From NCBI GenBank assembly GCA_947000775.1, contig CAMQGK010000637.1:21289001-21353000 (forward strand): DNA of 64,000 bases. Direction: 5' to 3'. The notes beneath the pieces are model-generated. The model made no database searches and had not been told where the DNA came from. It saw only the letters and a list, made by a program, of their open reading frames with translations. The translations under genes were made by a program, and so were the position numbers. Numbering within the stretch: position 1 is the stretch's first letter; the number at the start of each line of letters is the position of its first letter. The DNA is from Pterois miles. Lineage: Eukaryota; Chordata; Actinopteri; Perciformes; Scorpaenidae. Of this stretch, positions 11,498 to 23,055 are shown one piece after another.

Positions 11498-11914
11498 TTT
11501 AAAGGTCCAGTGTGTAGGATCTGCCAGTACCTAGTGGTGAGGTGAAAAAGATTTCAGCCAACTGAAGCCTCTCCTGTGTGCCAAGGGTGTTGGAGAGCTA
11601 CAGTGGCTGAAGCAAAAATGCGAATAGCCCTCTCTAGGTCATCTGGAGCAGAGCCAGTGCTTAGAGTGTGTGTATACAAGGGAAGTGATCGTTGAAGCAT
11701 GAGAGAGAGCGGCGGTGACGGACATGAGTAAAGTTAGGTTTGGTTTATCCATTCTAGGCTACTGTAGCAACATGGCAGAGCTATAAAGGGCTCATTCTAA
11801 GATAACGAAAACATGATTCTTATTATCAGGTGATTATATACAAATGAAAACAGACTTATTAATATTATATTCAATTTCTGCCAATACGTAGATCCCCTAA
11901 AACGCTACACACAC
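11498..11914 (+). mobile_element. MITE family B, near full-length short version
   Basis: The left end TTTAAAGGTCCAGTGTGTAG is intact. The right end 'acgctacacacac' (about 11900-11912) is a decayed inverted copy of it. The interior holds 'taccatt/catggcag' motifs and 'gctcattctaagataacgaaaac' (about 11790-11812), shared with the minus-strand copy at 32472-34014. There is no coding capacity. It would depend on a transposase from elsewhere; the superfamily is not determinable here. Confidence 0.75.
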
Positions 11915-14900
11915 ATCTGCTCCTCTCAACAGTCCTTGCCAGTCTTTCATGGGAAAACAATCTGGCACATATCATAATCACAAGAGGAAAAAAACAAGGA
12001 ATTCAATAAGAGAAGCACAAGATATTAAAGGTGGACTGATATACTTAGCGATGCGTAAAACCCACAGCTATACAAAGCACCCAAGGGAGCAGATGCAGCA
12101 GATGTATGCACAGTATCATGTTGCTTTTGCAGTATTGAGGACTGACTATCCATCCCTCCATCTCTTTTCTTTACCTCTAGGGCCACAGGCATGGCTGTAT
12201 CCACCATTAGGTGTATAATGGAAGTGGTAAAATAACTGTCTCTCCCGATTTACTCCTCTGATAACTGTCACTGGTTATGGGTGGATGGGTGCATAATGAA
12301 GTGGATGATCTTGCCGTTACTTCGGAAACTTTACTCAGCATCTTTGATTATGGCAGCTACTTGAGGAAACCGCACAGGTATCTAAATCCATGCAAAGAGT
12401 GATTCAGGTAACTACAATTTTACTAGTGGACTGATAAGTTCAATGTCATTCATCCCCAGACCTGATCTGATGAATAGCTCCTGTGCAGTCATGCTACATT
12501 TAACAGTGGCCATCAATCAAAGTTAGTTTTACTTGAGAGAATTAAAGAACCAGCGTTACTACCATCCATCCAATGATAGACGGAAAAAATGTAGTTAAAA
12601 TGCTTTTCTTTCAATTCGGTTTGTATAAAGGGTTGAAATTCATGTTAAAATGACGTACCCCTATATTTTTATTTTCATTGCAAGATTATCCTTGGTAGAA
12701 GCCTGTAATATTAACATATAAATATCAACTGACGCTGTGTTTACTTTCTTACTGAGACAGAGGAAAATGAAAAGACTCCAGCTATCAAAGCTCAGCTCTG
12801 GGATGAGAAAAGATACAGATGATGGAGATGGAGAGAAAAAGAAAAGAGAAGGTGATGGAGATAAGAGAGGAACCGTGCCCCGACAGCATTAGCATTACGT
12901 CCCTGTGTTGTTCAACACAAACAATAACTGACCTGATCCAATTCAAACAAGGTAATTACCACAGAGATATATAGTCTCTGGTAATTATAGTTGGAACTTA
13001 TAGGCACTAACACCTGCAATGATATAGTGTTGTTGTAGAATTATATGATTGTATAACACACATTTAGCTTAAATTTAATAACTGGTTGAGACACTTTTCT
13101 ATAATTCAAATCCAAAATGATGCAAACACAAAGGTGAAATAAAGCTCACAGAGGAAGGGACAGGCAGTGAATACAGAGAAAACAGTAGTGTACATTTACC
13201 TGTACTTGAATATTGTAATTAAACATTCATTTTCAGATGTTTCATAGTCATTTTAGCCTCTTCTGTATTTATAGATTGTAGTGTGGATCATTCAGTGCAA
13301 CATTGAACCTGATTTCTGTATATTACAGCTTATCAAATCATTTATGCTGGACTGGGGTTGTACTTTTAAACAGTTTTAAACATGTGGTTAGCATAAATTC
13401 AAATAAAACAAAACAAAAAACAATGACTTGATTTCACACAGGACACAAAAAGCAATTTCCTAGTTCAGGCTGTGGCGGTGAGGAATTTCCCCAGCTGTGA
13501 TAATGATTGGCTCAACTGTGTGATAGTAAGTATTTTTACATTTATATTTGATTTTTGCAAAGTACTTTATTCATCCTGATTTTAGTTTAAGAAATATTTA
13601 TTGTTAGGTTAATATTAGGTATATCACTGGGGTTTAAATGACCAATATGACCATTTTAAAACTAAATATTTATTGTTAAATGCAGAACAAAGAAAGGCAG
13701 TGAGGAGCAGCGTTTTTTTCCAGCTGCCCTTTAGTTGCATCTGGTTGCTTTGATACGGTCTATCAAAATGTCGGCACAAGATAAGAGCCCTTGCTCTGAA
13801 TGAAGGGAAGGCTAAAGCAGGCAGGGAGCGAGGACAGACCCACCAGCCTTTGTGTATTAATTTCTCCCCCATTGCTGTTGTTTAGCACTTATAGCCTACA
13901 TGTAGGAAGTGACGGTTGGTCATTTTGGAGTTTTTCCCAATGGTGAACACTTTTCAACTCTCAGTAGTTCAACATGCAGCGCTCAGCACAAAATAGATAC
14001 TCAGTTTCTCATCACGCTGCTGGCATTTGCAGCATAGTGTAAAAAAGCAGCATTCCCATTATAAAGAATTAAAAAAAAAAAAGTGAACATAACATGTGGT
14101 GGTTGCTTGTCATCCCATGTGGTTGGCTTGTCAATATTACAGTAATGCAATATTGCAGTTATTGTGACAGCCCTGCTCCTGGGTGAAAGAGCGGTGTTTG
14201 TTGTCCCATCCACCATCCTAACCTCAAGCCGAGTTTGGTTTCTTCATTATATGTGACATGTCAAAAACAAACGAAATCAACAACAAAATACGTTTCCCTT
14301 GAAACGCAATTCACAATGCAGTCTTGTTGTATGGAAACGTAACTTTTAGGAGGCATGAACCCATCTGTACTTCTACAACCCTGCGTACGGCCCTGATTGT
14401 GTTGCCTTGACTCAACATGTGCTAAACCTGGGAAGCTCCTTCGACGAAGCCACCACTCTGTTGCCTTCTTACAACAGAGAGCATGCAAGCAGCTGTGAAT
14501 ATTTCAACAGCTGGTGACTGTCATTACATATTTTTGACATAAGCAGTGAGACTCCCATCTTCTTCTGCACCAAGCATCACCTACCACGAGCAACCTACTT
14601 AATATATGACCTCTTGCACAGGGCATCAATAATTATTGTGCGCTGTGGTCAATTTATGCACAGATGTCACTGCCAGAACTATAAAGTCCTAATTACACCC
14701 AGTAACTCACACTGATCAGGAACCTGGACTGAATGTTAATAATTTGCTTTTTTTTTTATTTATTTTTTTTTGTCCATGATAGACTGTGTGACAGTGATGG
14801 TCTCATCAGGATTACAAAGGCTAATCCGGCTCATAATATCGTAAAATTACTGCTTTGTTTATCCATTAAAGGAAATTTATGTCCCACAAGTGAGTAAATA

Positions 14901-15365
14901 ACAATACCCAAGAGCATGCATGCCACAGCTTACTCTGATGTGAAGGACAAATGAAGGTTTACATTCTTGGAACGAGAGGAATGAGCAGAAAGGTACTCAG
15001 CGGCTAGATGACGGCAGTTTCTATACACTGGTCCTTTAAAATAAGAGTGTCCTGATGCTTACTAGAAAATATAATATAATATACTAGACAGTGTAGACAA
15101 AAACAGTGCAGCAAAACACTAGGTATATATATCCAGGAGTTAAGTGGTTTTCTACTACAATCAATAGAAGAAAAAAAAAAAAACAATTAAAATATTTATG
15201 CATTCTCCATTTAAAGGGCAATAGCAAGACTATTTCAGGTTGCAGCGTCACACCAGTTAAAGCAGTAATTGATTCTATGGATTTTCTTTACCTGCTCATC
15301 ATGTGCAGACCAGTATAGGGTGGGTGAGAGGTGAGGTAGCATTAGTGGGCAACTCAGCAGGGCAA
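11915..15365. other. Intronic sequence without recognisable gene
   Basis: Several short frames lack domains or a splice context. Homopolymers lie at about 14070-14083 and 15170-15183. No element with paired copies in the window was found. Confidence 0.5.
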
Positions 15366-15840
15366 CGCCAGCAGAAGGCGACTCCTCTGGTTGCAAAAAG
15401 AAGTCTGATTTTATAGAAGTCTATGAGAAAATGACTCTACTTCTCACTTGATTTATAACTTCACTAAACATTGTAAGTATAAGTTTATGTTCTCAATCGC
15501 TAGTTTCAAGTCTTCTTCAATACAGCAAGATGTTCATTTAGTAAATTATGGTCCCATTTAGAGTCAAATAGACCATAAAGCAGGGTATGATTTAGGGCGG
15601 GGCTATGTTGTGACTGACAGGTCGCTACCACAGTGTTGTCCGCTTTGGGTGTGATCCTTGTTTTTGTCTTACAACTTGAACCCTTTCGCAGTTCATAGTT
15701 AACTTCTCTTTACTTCTGGTTGCAAAAAAACAAGATGGCAATGACCAAAATGCCGAACTAGAGGCTTCAAAATGACAGTCCACATACCAATGGGTGATGT
15801 CACGGTGACTACGTCCACTTCTTGTATATAGTCTATAGAC
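15366..15840 (+). repeat. Interspersed repeat family C, copy 1
   Basis: About 475 bp starting at 'ccagcagaaggcgactcctc' and ending at 'tatatagtctatag'. It aligns along its whole length with 25011-25531 (minus) and 35405-35926 (plus). Marker segments are 'ctctggttgcaaaa', 'tcaagtcttcttcaatacag', 'aattatggtcccatttagag' and 'gcttcaaaatgaca'. There is no intact frame and no clear terminal inverted repeat, so the mobilisation mechanism is unknown. Confidence 0.8.
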
Positions 15841-16285
15841 AGAAGCTGTGGTCAGCCTAAATGTATTATCAGTTACAGTGTACTGCCGTTCTGACCACTT
15901 TTCAAACAGGAAAATACAGCGAATAACGTTCATCCCCTGGATGCCAAGTATGTTTCAAACGCTCATAGTTTCACTAAAGTTCGCTGCTTTGTTTGTAGCC
16001 ATGTTCTAAGGCAGCTACAAACAAGATGTGAGTGAGATTCATGTCTTCAAAATGAACAGCAGCGTTCTCTGTGAAAGAGGAAAACTTCTAACACATTTCC
16101 AGCCTATAGGGTTGTGGGTGGGGGGTGTTTGATACTAAAAAAGGACACCTTTTTGGTGGAACATCACTTAATGCATGTTAACACGAGTCCTTCGACCATA
16201 AAAGTGACACTCACTGACAAATGAGGCGATGTGGCAGAACTCCATATCACAGCTTTGCATTAGAGAGTAATGGATGGAATGGGGG

Positions 16286-16291
16286 ACTTAC
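16286..16291 (-). promoter_or_regulatory. 5' splice donor of the LDLa exon
   Basis: Read on the minus strand the intron begins GTAAGT, an optimal U1 match, directly after ...ACCAAACTT. The reading frame stays open into the intron, so exon length was set by this donor and by module phase. Confidence 0.85.
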
Positions 16292-16414
16292 AAGTTTGGT
16301 CAGTTTCGTCTGAGTCGTCGGGGCAGTCGGGCTCGCCGTCGCAGAGCCACGCCTCGGGGATGCAGGTCTCCTGGTCGTGACAGTGAAACTCCCCTATGTC
16401 ACACAAGATGGCTT
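16292..16414 (-). CDS. lrp1b: Single LDL-receptor class A exon, probably lrp1b exon 2
   Basis: LRP1B is a very large endocytic receptor of the LDL-receptor family at the cell surface; class A modules bind ligands and one calcium ion each. The 123-bp exon lies between a pyrimidine tract ending in CAG (acceptor, just above 16414) and a GTAAGT donor (read down from 16291). It starts one base into a codon and ends one base into another, so it is phase 1-1, the rule for shuffled LDLa modules. The 41 residues carry six cysteines (CDIGEFHC, TC, WLC, PDC and TC, the last codon split by the donor). They also carry the calcium-binding WLCDGEPDCPDDSDE core. The GEFxCHD start and the WLCDGxPDCPDDSDE core match recalled human LRP1B module 1 better than LRP1, which is inferred rather than aligned. 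No other exon of the gene was found in the window, so flanking introns exceed 16 and 47 kb. Confidence 0.85.
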
Positions 16415-16445
16415 CTGGATGGCATGAAGAAAGAGTGGAGAAAGA
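16415..16445 (-). promoter_or_regulatory. 3' splice acceptor and pyrimidine tract of the LDLa exon
   Basis: On the minus strand the intron ends with a C/T-rich run (ctccactctttcttc) and ATCCAG before the exon's first base at 16414. Confidence 0.8.
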
Positions 16446-19400
16446 GACAGAAGAGATGCAGCATGAGGTGATGATAGTGAAAAGGTGGATTACATGTTTC
16501 ACCAGAAAACATGTACACTTGAGCATGAGTGTGTGTGGAGAGGAAGTGGCTTCACGCAGACTTTCTTTAAAACCACATGCAGTAAATGGATCTTATGAAG
16601 CACTGATGTAAGGAAAATGATCATTATTATATTAGCATCAATGGAAGCATGAAGCTGAATCAAAGTTAAAAGCCAGTGCTTTTCAAGATGCTGCAGCTCC
16701 ATATTGTATGTACGTTTTTAAAGGCTGACAATCAATAGAGTGAACAACACGATGTGTCCTTTTCTCAGTGGCATGTACAATTCTTTGTCAGAACAGGAGG
16801 CCACTCATTTTTCCACAAGAATAAATCTCTACTCTCCTCTAACAAAGACATGATGTCCTTCGTGCCTTAGCAAACTATTACAAAGCAGTTTAGTGAGTTT
16901 TTCTTATCTTTCTGCCTCCTCGGTGTTGTGTTTTCATTTGATGGCGGAACTGGGGGAGTTCAGTGAAAGCCCAGTCAACTAAAAAGTCATCATAGCCTTT
17001 CAATACAGCAAGCATCCGTCAAAGTGTTGACATGTTTCCTGCTGGTAGCTGTCAGAAAATCAGCTCAACCATTCTGCAGAATGACACCAGCTTTTACTAA
17101 AGATTCGACGTCACAATGTGACCCGCCGCTGCTTCTCCTCAGCGCCGAGCAAAAACGGCAATGTGTTTCTAAGCTTAACCCCCAGACAATCAGATGGGCT
17201 CTGACTCCCCCTCCCACTCGCTCGCTCTATCTCCATCTTTTTTTTTCCCAGTGTGTTCCTAACCCATTAGTGGTGGGAGTGGAGCAAGTGGGAGATCAGG
17301 TCTGCAGCGTTTGAACAGTGAGAGTGATAATTCAACGCACCGCTGCTCCCTGCCCCGGCACCCTCCAGCAAATTCACTACCCAGGGACAAATCTGAAAAG
17401 GTCAAACATCTCATCCATTCTGCCTCTCCTATTCCCACTGATGTAATATATCTGAAATCTTACAATTTAAATCAAGGTCTCTTTTGAAATATTCAAAGCC
17501 TTCTCTTTTTTCAGGGTTTAAAGGGGGACATTCTTAAAATTGCACACCAAAGCCATCAACCCTTTAAAGAAAAAAAAAAAATGTAAATGCATGTGATGTT
17601 GAGCAGGGGACGAGACATCTCAAGGTAGCCTAATGCATGAGGAATGCACTGATGCTCATTATAGTGCCTCTAAACAGCGAAACAGCACCAACATAAAAAC
17701 TGGATCTTGCCAAATATTTCTGAAAACACTGCTAACTTCATAATAACTCAGACTATTTTGATGCTAAGCCAAGATACTTGGCTGCAGACAATATGCTTCT
17801 TTTAACCATCATCAAGCAACACAATAATAATAATAATAATAATAATAATAATTTGATCTTCAGCAAAACATGAGTCAAACACTAGCACTTACATACATTC
17901 TCTCTAAAAAAAAAAAAAAAAAATAGCAAGGCATCAATAAAACACACACTGGGCTAGAGGTTGGCAGAGGCATGCTTAGCCTGCTGAAGTCTCTAAAGGG
18001 ATATCTCCCAAGCCTTTAAAGCTGAATTGATTGCCATTGAAAAGCAGAGAATCGGTGACAGAAGAGCCATTTCCTCAGCTAGCAATGAAATCCATGAAAG
18101 AAAACTGCCCCTGGACCTCGGAGCAGCCCAGTTACCTATTGATGTTCTACCTCCTTTCATGCCACTTCACCTTGAAAGCGAAGGGGCCAAATATGAGGCA
18201 ACCAAATGACCTCTGATGTCAATTCATCTTCCCCTTCTGCCTCTCCAAACGGCCTCTCCTTGACTCTCCCGCACTGTTGCTGCAGCTGTAGGGGACCATA
18301 ATGGGATGAAGAACACAACTGAGGGAAAGTAACCACTCCGTTGTTCTTTTCTTCTTCTATATAACGCCGCAAATGCATGAGAAAAATACATAAAGGTGCA
18401 GTTTAACACAGCATAATGTATTTTGCAGATAATTCTATACAAAACATCAAATGAGTGGTCGTGGCAGGAGAAGCAAAAGAGGAAAAAAGGCAGCAGTCGC
18501 CTTTGGTGAGTGGAGAAAAAAAGACCCAAACTGGCTCCATTACCATAACAGTGGGAAACACGCAGTGGCACTCAGCCTGGCACATTATCATGAGGTTCAT
18601 TCCTGACACCCAACAGCCACCACTGGCACAACATTGTGGCTCATTAAAGCCATTGAGCCTTTGAAATGTGCCAGATTTTCAGAGAAACTGAGAGCTACTG
18701 GAGGCGGGCAAACAGCGAAGATGGTTTGCAAACTAGCTGAAGGACGACCAGCCAGCACTTCTTGCGGCACGCAGTATATTTTGATCAAGTTTGTTTTGCA
18801 TGATATGAGGTATGAATTCTGGAGTGTTGACCCAATTACTCAACACATCCAGTATACCACAACGCGAGCACTTAGATGGCACAACAAATCTCTTCATCCT
18901 GCATTTTGCAATAAAGCATCCACTCTCCTATTTGCTCAGTCCTATTAAACTCTGAATTACATGAGAGCTTAGGTCTTCATTTATCTTTCTAAACAATGTT
19001 ATACTCCAGTGAGGTAAGCTACAAACCACTAAGGCATTACCATCCCCTGAATTGCATCAGTCACAATATGGTACAGTGGATAAGTCGTAAGCCACAGGCC
19101 TATTCAAACAAAACCTGTGCTGTAAAAGCAGCAGTGTAGCGCACAGCTCAAAGTGGTGAATTACACGTTAGCTGTGTTGTGCAGCTGAAAAAGGCAGATG
19201 TGAGAATATTCCTCACTCAGTCAGGCCTATCTTACAGCAGCAGGTTGAGGAGGAGCTGCTCCTTGAAGAAGCTATTTGCAGCTCATCCAACTTGCTCGGC
19301 TCCAGAAAGCTGTGTGTGGACTTGTCAGGGCATTGATAGTCCATTACACCTGTGTTGCACTCAAGGTCACCCAATAAACAGTGTGGGAGAAAACAGAAAA

Positions 19401-19489
19401 TAGTGGTCGAACATATCGGAAAACCATATGTTTACGTGTAAACAAACATGTACTGTGGAATCTCACACACAAAGATAATTTAACTAGAG
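16446..19489. other. Intronic sequence (putative lrp1b intron 1) with simple repeats
   Basis: No coding frame is supported. It contains an (AAT)n run at 17822-17852 and an A-run at about 17906-17923. Open frames at 18027-18216 and 18224-18571 have no recognisable domain. Confidence 0.5.
17822..17852. repeat. (AAT)n microsatellite
   Basis: About ten perfect trinucleotide units. No LINE tail was recognised next to it. Confidence 0.9.
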
Positions 19490-19900
19490 CTGTCAAAGTT
19501 AACACGATCACGCAAATTTGCTTTAACTCCACTAATTTCTTTAACACGTTAACGCAATTATTATAATTCAAAGGTTGTGGGGTCAGTTTTAAAGCTAGAG
19601 AGAAGATAATGGTATCGTATCAAACTAGAAAAACTAGGGATCCACTGGTACCACCCATGACATACCAGCTTGTTGAGGAGGAGGTTAAATAACACGCCAA
19701 AGTTTTTAAAATTTTGGCAAGGAAAAACAGTCATAGCCATGTTCAAAGGGGTCCCTTGACCTCTGACCTTAAGATATGTGAATGTAAATGGTACTATGGG
19801 TACCCACCAGTCTCCCATTTACAGACATGCCCACTTTATGACAATCACATGCAGTTTGAGGCAAGTCATAGTCAAGTCAGCACACTGACAGCTGTTGCTG
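19490..19900 (+). mobile_element. hAT-like repeat family E, copy 1 (5' part)
   Basis: It begins 'gctgtcaaagttaac' and carries the family markers 'ttttaaagctagag', 'ggtcccttgacctctgacc', 'tatgggtacccaccagtctcc' and 'aagtcatagtcaagtcagcac'. It aligns with 20936-21550 and, reversed, with 28463-29108. The copy stops at 'gacagctgttg', about 60% of family length. Family ends of the type CAGGGCTGTCAA...TTGACAGCC suggest hAT termini (inference). It encodes no protein. Confidence 0.75.
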
Positions 19901-19913
19901 TTAAACTTTCATA

Positions 19914-20826
19914 CCGTATTTTCCGGACTATAAGTCACGTTTTTTTTTTTTATAGTTTGGCCGGGGTGCGCCTTATACTCTGGAGCGACTTATGTGTGAA
20001 CTTATTAACACATTATTACCGGTATATCATTTCACGTTATTTTCACACTAAACCGCGCTCTAGGCCTGTGCACGCAAAGCCATATCTACCATCATCCCTG
20101 GAGGCTTAACCAAAATACTCCAGCCACTTGATATCTCCGTGAATAGGAGCTTTAAGGTTTAAGTCTTGCGTAACCTGTGGGAGCAGTGGATGATGGATGG
20201 AGAGCACAGCTTCACGGCAACCGGGAGAATGCGCCGTGCAACTTTCCTGGAAGTCATTGGATGGATCGACAAAGCATGGGCTTCGGTGACAACCGAAACC
20301 ATTCTGTCAGGATTCAGAAAGGCTGGAATAATCGGAACTGCAACTGACAGTGAGTCTGACGTAAGCGACATAGAAGAGGAAGCGCCGCATCTTCTACCTC
20401 CGGAGTTAGCGGAGTTGATGAAAAGTGACACCGAGGATGAAGATTTCATTGGATTTTAGCTACCGGGCATTTGGAGTGACACGGATGGTTTTGGTAAACT
20501 TCTTAGCATGTTATTTATGATATAGTTATCGGAATAACTCTTAATATGTTATTTTAACATACCAGGCACGTTCTCGGTTCTGTCATGTAACGTAAGCATA
20601 CCGTTCAGCCTGTTGTTGCCTCTATTCTATTTTTATTTTAAATTGTTCGTCATTTAAATTTTAAATGACATGTCTGTTCTTCGTGTTGGATTTTATCAAA
20701 TAAATTTCCCCCAAAAATGCGACTTATACTCCAGTGCGACTTATATATGTTTTTTCCTTCTTTATTTTGCATTTTATGGCTGGTGCGACTTGTACTCCGG
20801 AGCGACTTCTAGTCCGGAAAATACGG
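19914..20826 (+). mobile_element. pogo/Tigger-type DNA transposon, deletion derivative with complete ends
   Basis: Near-perfect terminal inverted repeats start CCGTATTTTCCGGACTA (19914) and end with the complement (20826). They are flanked by the TA dinucleotide (19912-19913 and 20827-20828) that Tc1/mariner-pogo elements duplicate. Subterminal motifs of the form GCGACTTxTACTCC recur at both ends (about 19980, 20716-20745, 20784-20815) and are plausible transposase binding sites. At 913 bp only the C-terminal part of the transposase remains (20082-20459). It sits inside a repeat whose uninterrupted counterpart is at 29109-29250. Confidence 0.88.
20082..20459 (+). pseudogene. C-terminal remnant of a pogo-family transposase with a premature stop
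   Basis: A single frame reads IIPGGLT, LQPLDISVNRSFK, then an in-frame TAA at 20160-20162. It continues as LWEQWMMDGEHSFTATGRMR, the helix WIDKAWASV, GFRKAGI, and an acidic tail ending DEDFIGF at the TAG at 20457-20459. PGG(L/M)T..LQPLD(V/I)SVN..FK is the block following the catalytic core in pogo/Tigger/jerky-type DDE transposases. The DNA-binding domain and the catalytic aspartates are deleted. An alternative TTG-initiated reading at 20166 is not biologically persuasive. Confidence 0.85.
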
Positions 20827-20828
20827 TA

Positions 20829-20935
20829 CATTTTTATCACTGTTTAACCCTCTAAAGCTAGAAACACTCGGACATAAATTTATTTCCTGGACCAATCAGA
20901 GCTTGTTCTTTCTGTCGGTTTCAAATGTTATACAC
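20829..20935 (+). repeat. Flank repeat linked to family E
   Basis: The segment 'tatcactgtttaaccctctaaagc ... gtcggtttcaaatgttata' aligns, reversed, with 29109-29215, in each case directly upstream of a family E 5' end. Family E copy 1 (19490) lacks it. With the 'taaactttca' before the pogo element it forms the interrupted target. Confidence 0.7.
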
Positions 20936-21550
20936 AGGGCTGTCAAGGTTAATGCAATAATAACGCATTAACGCAAATTCATTTTAACACCACTGATTTC
21001 TTTTTTATGCATTGATGCAACATGCAGTTTTTGGATTGTAGCTCAGCTTAAACCTTGAGTGTAGATACTGGCATATGAAACTAGGAGACCTAAAGAATTC
21101 ATTGGTGCCAATTCTGTCAGCTTGGAGGAGGTTGAATAACTTGCGCTAAAATTTGGCAAGGGAAAAACCGTTGTCAAATGGCCATTTTCAAAGGGGTCCC
21201 TTGACCTCTGACCTCAAGATATGTGACTGAAAATGGGTTCTATGGGTACCCATCAGTCTCCTCTTTACAGACATGCGCACTTTGTGATAATCACATGCAG
21301 TTTGGGGCAAGTCATAGTCAAGTCAGCACACTGACGACTGTTGGGCTTTAGTTTGCCATGTTATGATTTCAGCATATTTTTTGTCTAAATGCAGTACATG
21401 TGAGGGTTTCTGGACAACATCTGTTTTTGTTTTGTGTTGTTAACTAATTTCCATTAAGAAATGTATACATACATTTTCATGTAGCAGCATATTTGTCCAC
21501 TCCCTTGTTGATATGAGTATTAAATACTTGATGTCTCATTTTCAGTGTAG
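20936..21550 (+). mobile_element. hAT-like repeat family E, copy 2
   Basis: It starts CAGGGCTGTCAAGGTTAA and runs through all family markers to 'gtccactcccttgttgatatgagtattaaatactt' (about 21496-21530). The last ~150 bp and the 3' terminal repeat are missing. No coding capacity. Confidence 0.78.
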
Positions 21551-22996
21551 CTATCACTGCTGTCATGCTCTCCACCTACAGCATGTGTAAAACCACCTGC
21601 AACAAGTTTACCCTCGTTCTCTTCGGTCTTCTTTAAAAAGTATTTTGGGAAACGTGTGAAACGACTATCTGAGGCAGATGTAGACAGGAAGGATGGGTGG
21701 AGAGAGAGTGTGAGCTCTGAAAAAGTAAATCAAAAACGCTTCATAACAAAATAACTTGGCGAAAGCACTGATGTCAGGCTGATGATATATAACAGGGTGA
21801 GTACACGAGGGTGGAATATTCTGCTCAAAGATACATGGATTGGGTAACATAAATCAAACGTACCGGTTAAAATACATCACATAGAAATGTCGCACAAGTT
21901 ATTGAGGCCAAGTATACTGGAGCACAAAAATTCATATGTACAGAGTGCATAGAGTTCCTGTCTGCAAGGACGTGCACACTGGAAGCCCACCACAATCCAC
22001 ATACATGCACACAGATTAGTGATTTTAAACCCTGTCACACTGTCAGAGCAGACTTAGCATGGTGGCCAGCTGCAGGTCATATGCATTATGGATGAGCATA
22101 GGGCTGCGAGCCAAACTAAGCAGGTTATTAAGTATAACAACAGTATAATGCGGTCTCTACCTTAATCTTCATATCTTTAATCTGCCACGAGATGCAGTGT
22201 AGTGCCATGCATCCCAATGACGCCTCACACCTGCATAATGAATCTTTATTACAACCGTATCTCTGGAAGTGACATGTGCCATGTGGTATTTAGACTTAAA
22301 TGCCATCCACGTCAAGTCTGATCAGAATATGAAGACTAGAGAGAGAACCGTGACTCCGCTGACTGATGAACGATTTGAGAATGTCACAGCACTTCTGGAC
22401 GCGTGCCCACAGTTATATGCGCACGCCGCTTCAGCAGCAACATCTCTTCCGTCTAGATCCTAGAAAAACTTTTTTAAAAAAACCCGCAACAAATTCTTAG
22501 AAATCAGATGGCAAGCTGTGTTAGAAGAAAAGGAGAGAGAGAGAAAATAATGATGTACTAAGAGCGAGAAGTAATTGTGTTTACAAAATCCGAGGTATAA
22601 CTGGCTCTGGGAAACGCCAGCACGTACCCGCGGCCATCCCCCATGGCAACGCTGAACAACTCTGCATTCAAGCCATGAAATGGGTAAGAAATCAATGCTG
22701 GAAGACTTCGGGGCCTTCATTAGATGCTGCCTGACCTACACCACAGAGCGAGGTCACTTTTATTTTCTGTACAACAGCAGGGGCATGTCAACAAATTATT
22801 AAAAGGGAGTGCCATATGAAAAGTTTCAGAAGACAATGGTAGAATGGCCTCTTGCTCCTTGGCAAAAATCCCTGCACTATAGTAAACAATGAATGATTCA
22901 TAAGACTGATCTTAAGCCGTACGCTGTTTACTGCCCTTTTAGTCCACATGCAAGGATTTTAAAAGTCCTCTAGTGTGCGCTTGAGCTAAGCTCGTC
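21551..22996. other. Intronic sequence without recognisable gene
   Basis: Short frames only; no repeat partner was found in the window. Confidence 0.45.
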
Positions 22997-23055
22997 CACA
23001 CCTGATCTGATTAAGGTGTCAGGTTAATGTGTAGCTCTTAATTGGATCAGATGTG
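22997..23055. repeat. Imperfect hairpin (19-bp arms, 21-nt loop)
   Basis: The arms CACACCTGATCTGATTAAG (22997-23015) and CTTAATTGGATCAGATGTG (23037-23055) pair at 16 of 19 positions. The 'gtcttgaggacaggg' downstream recalls the ends of a common fish MITE, so this may be its subterminal part. Confidence 0.6.
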
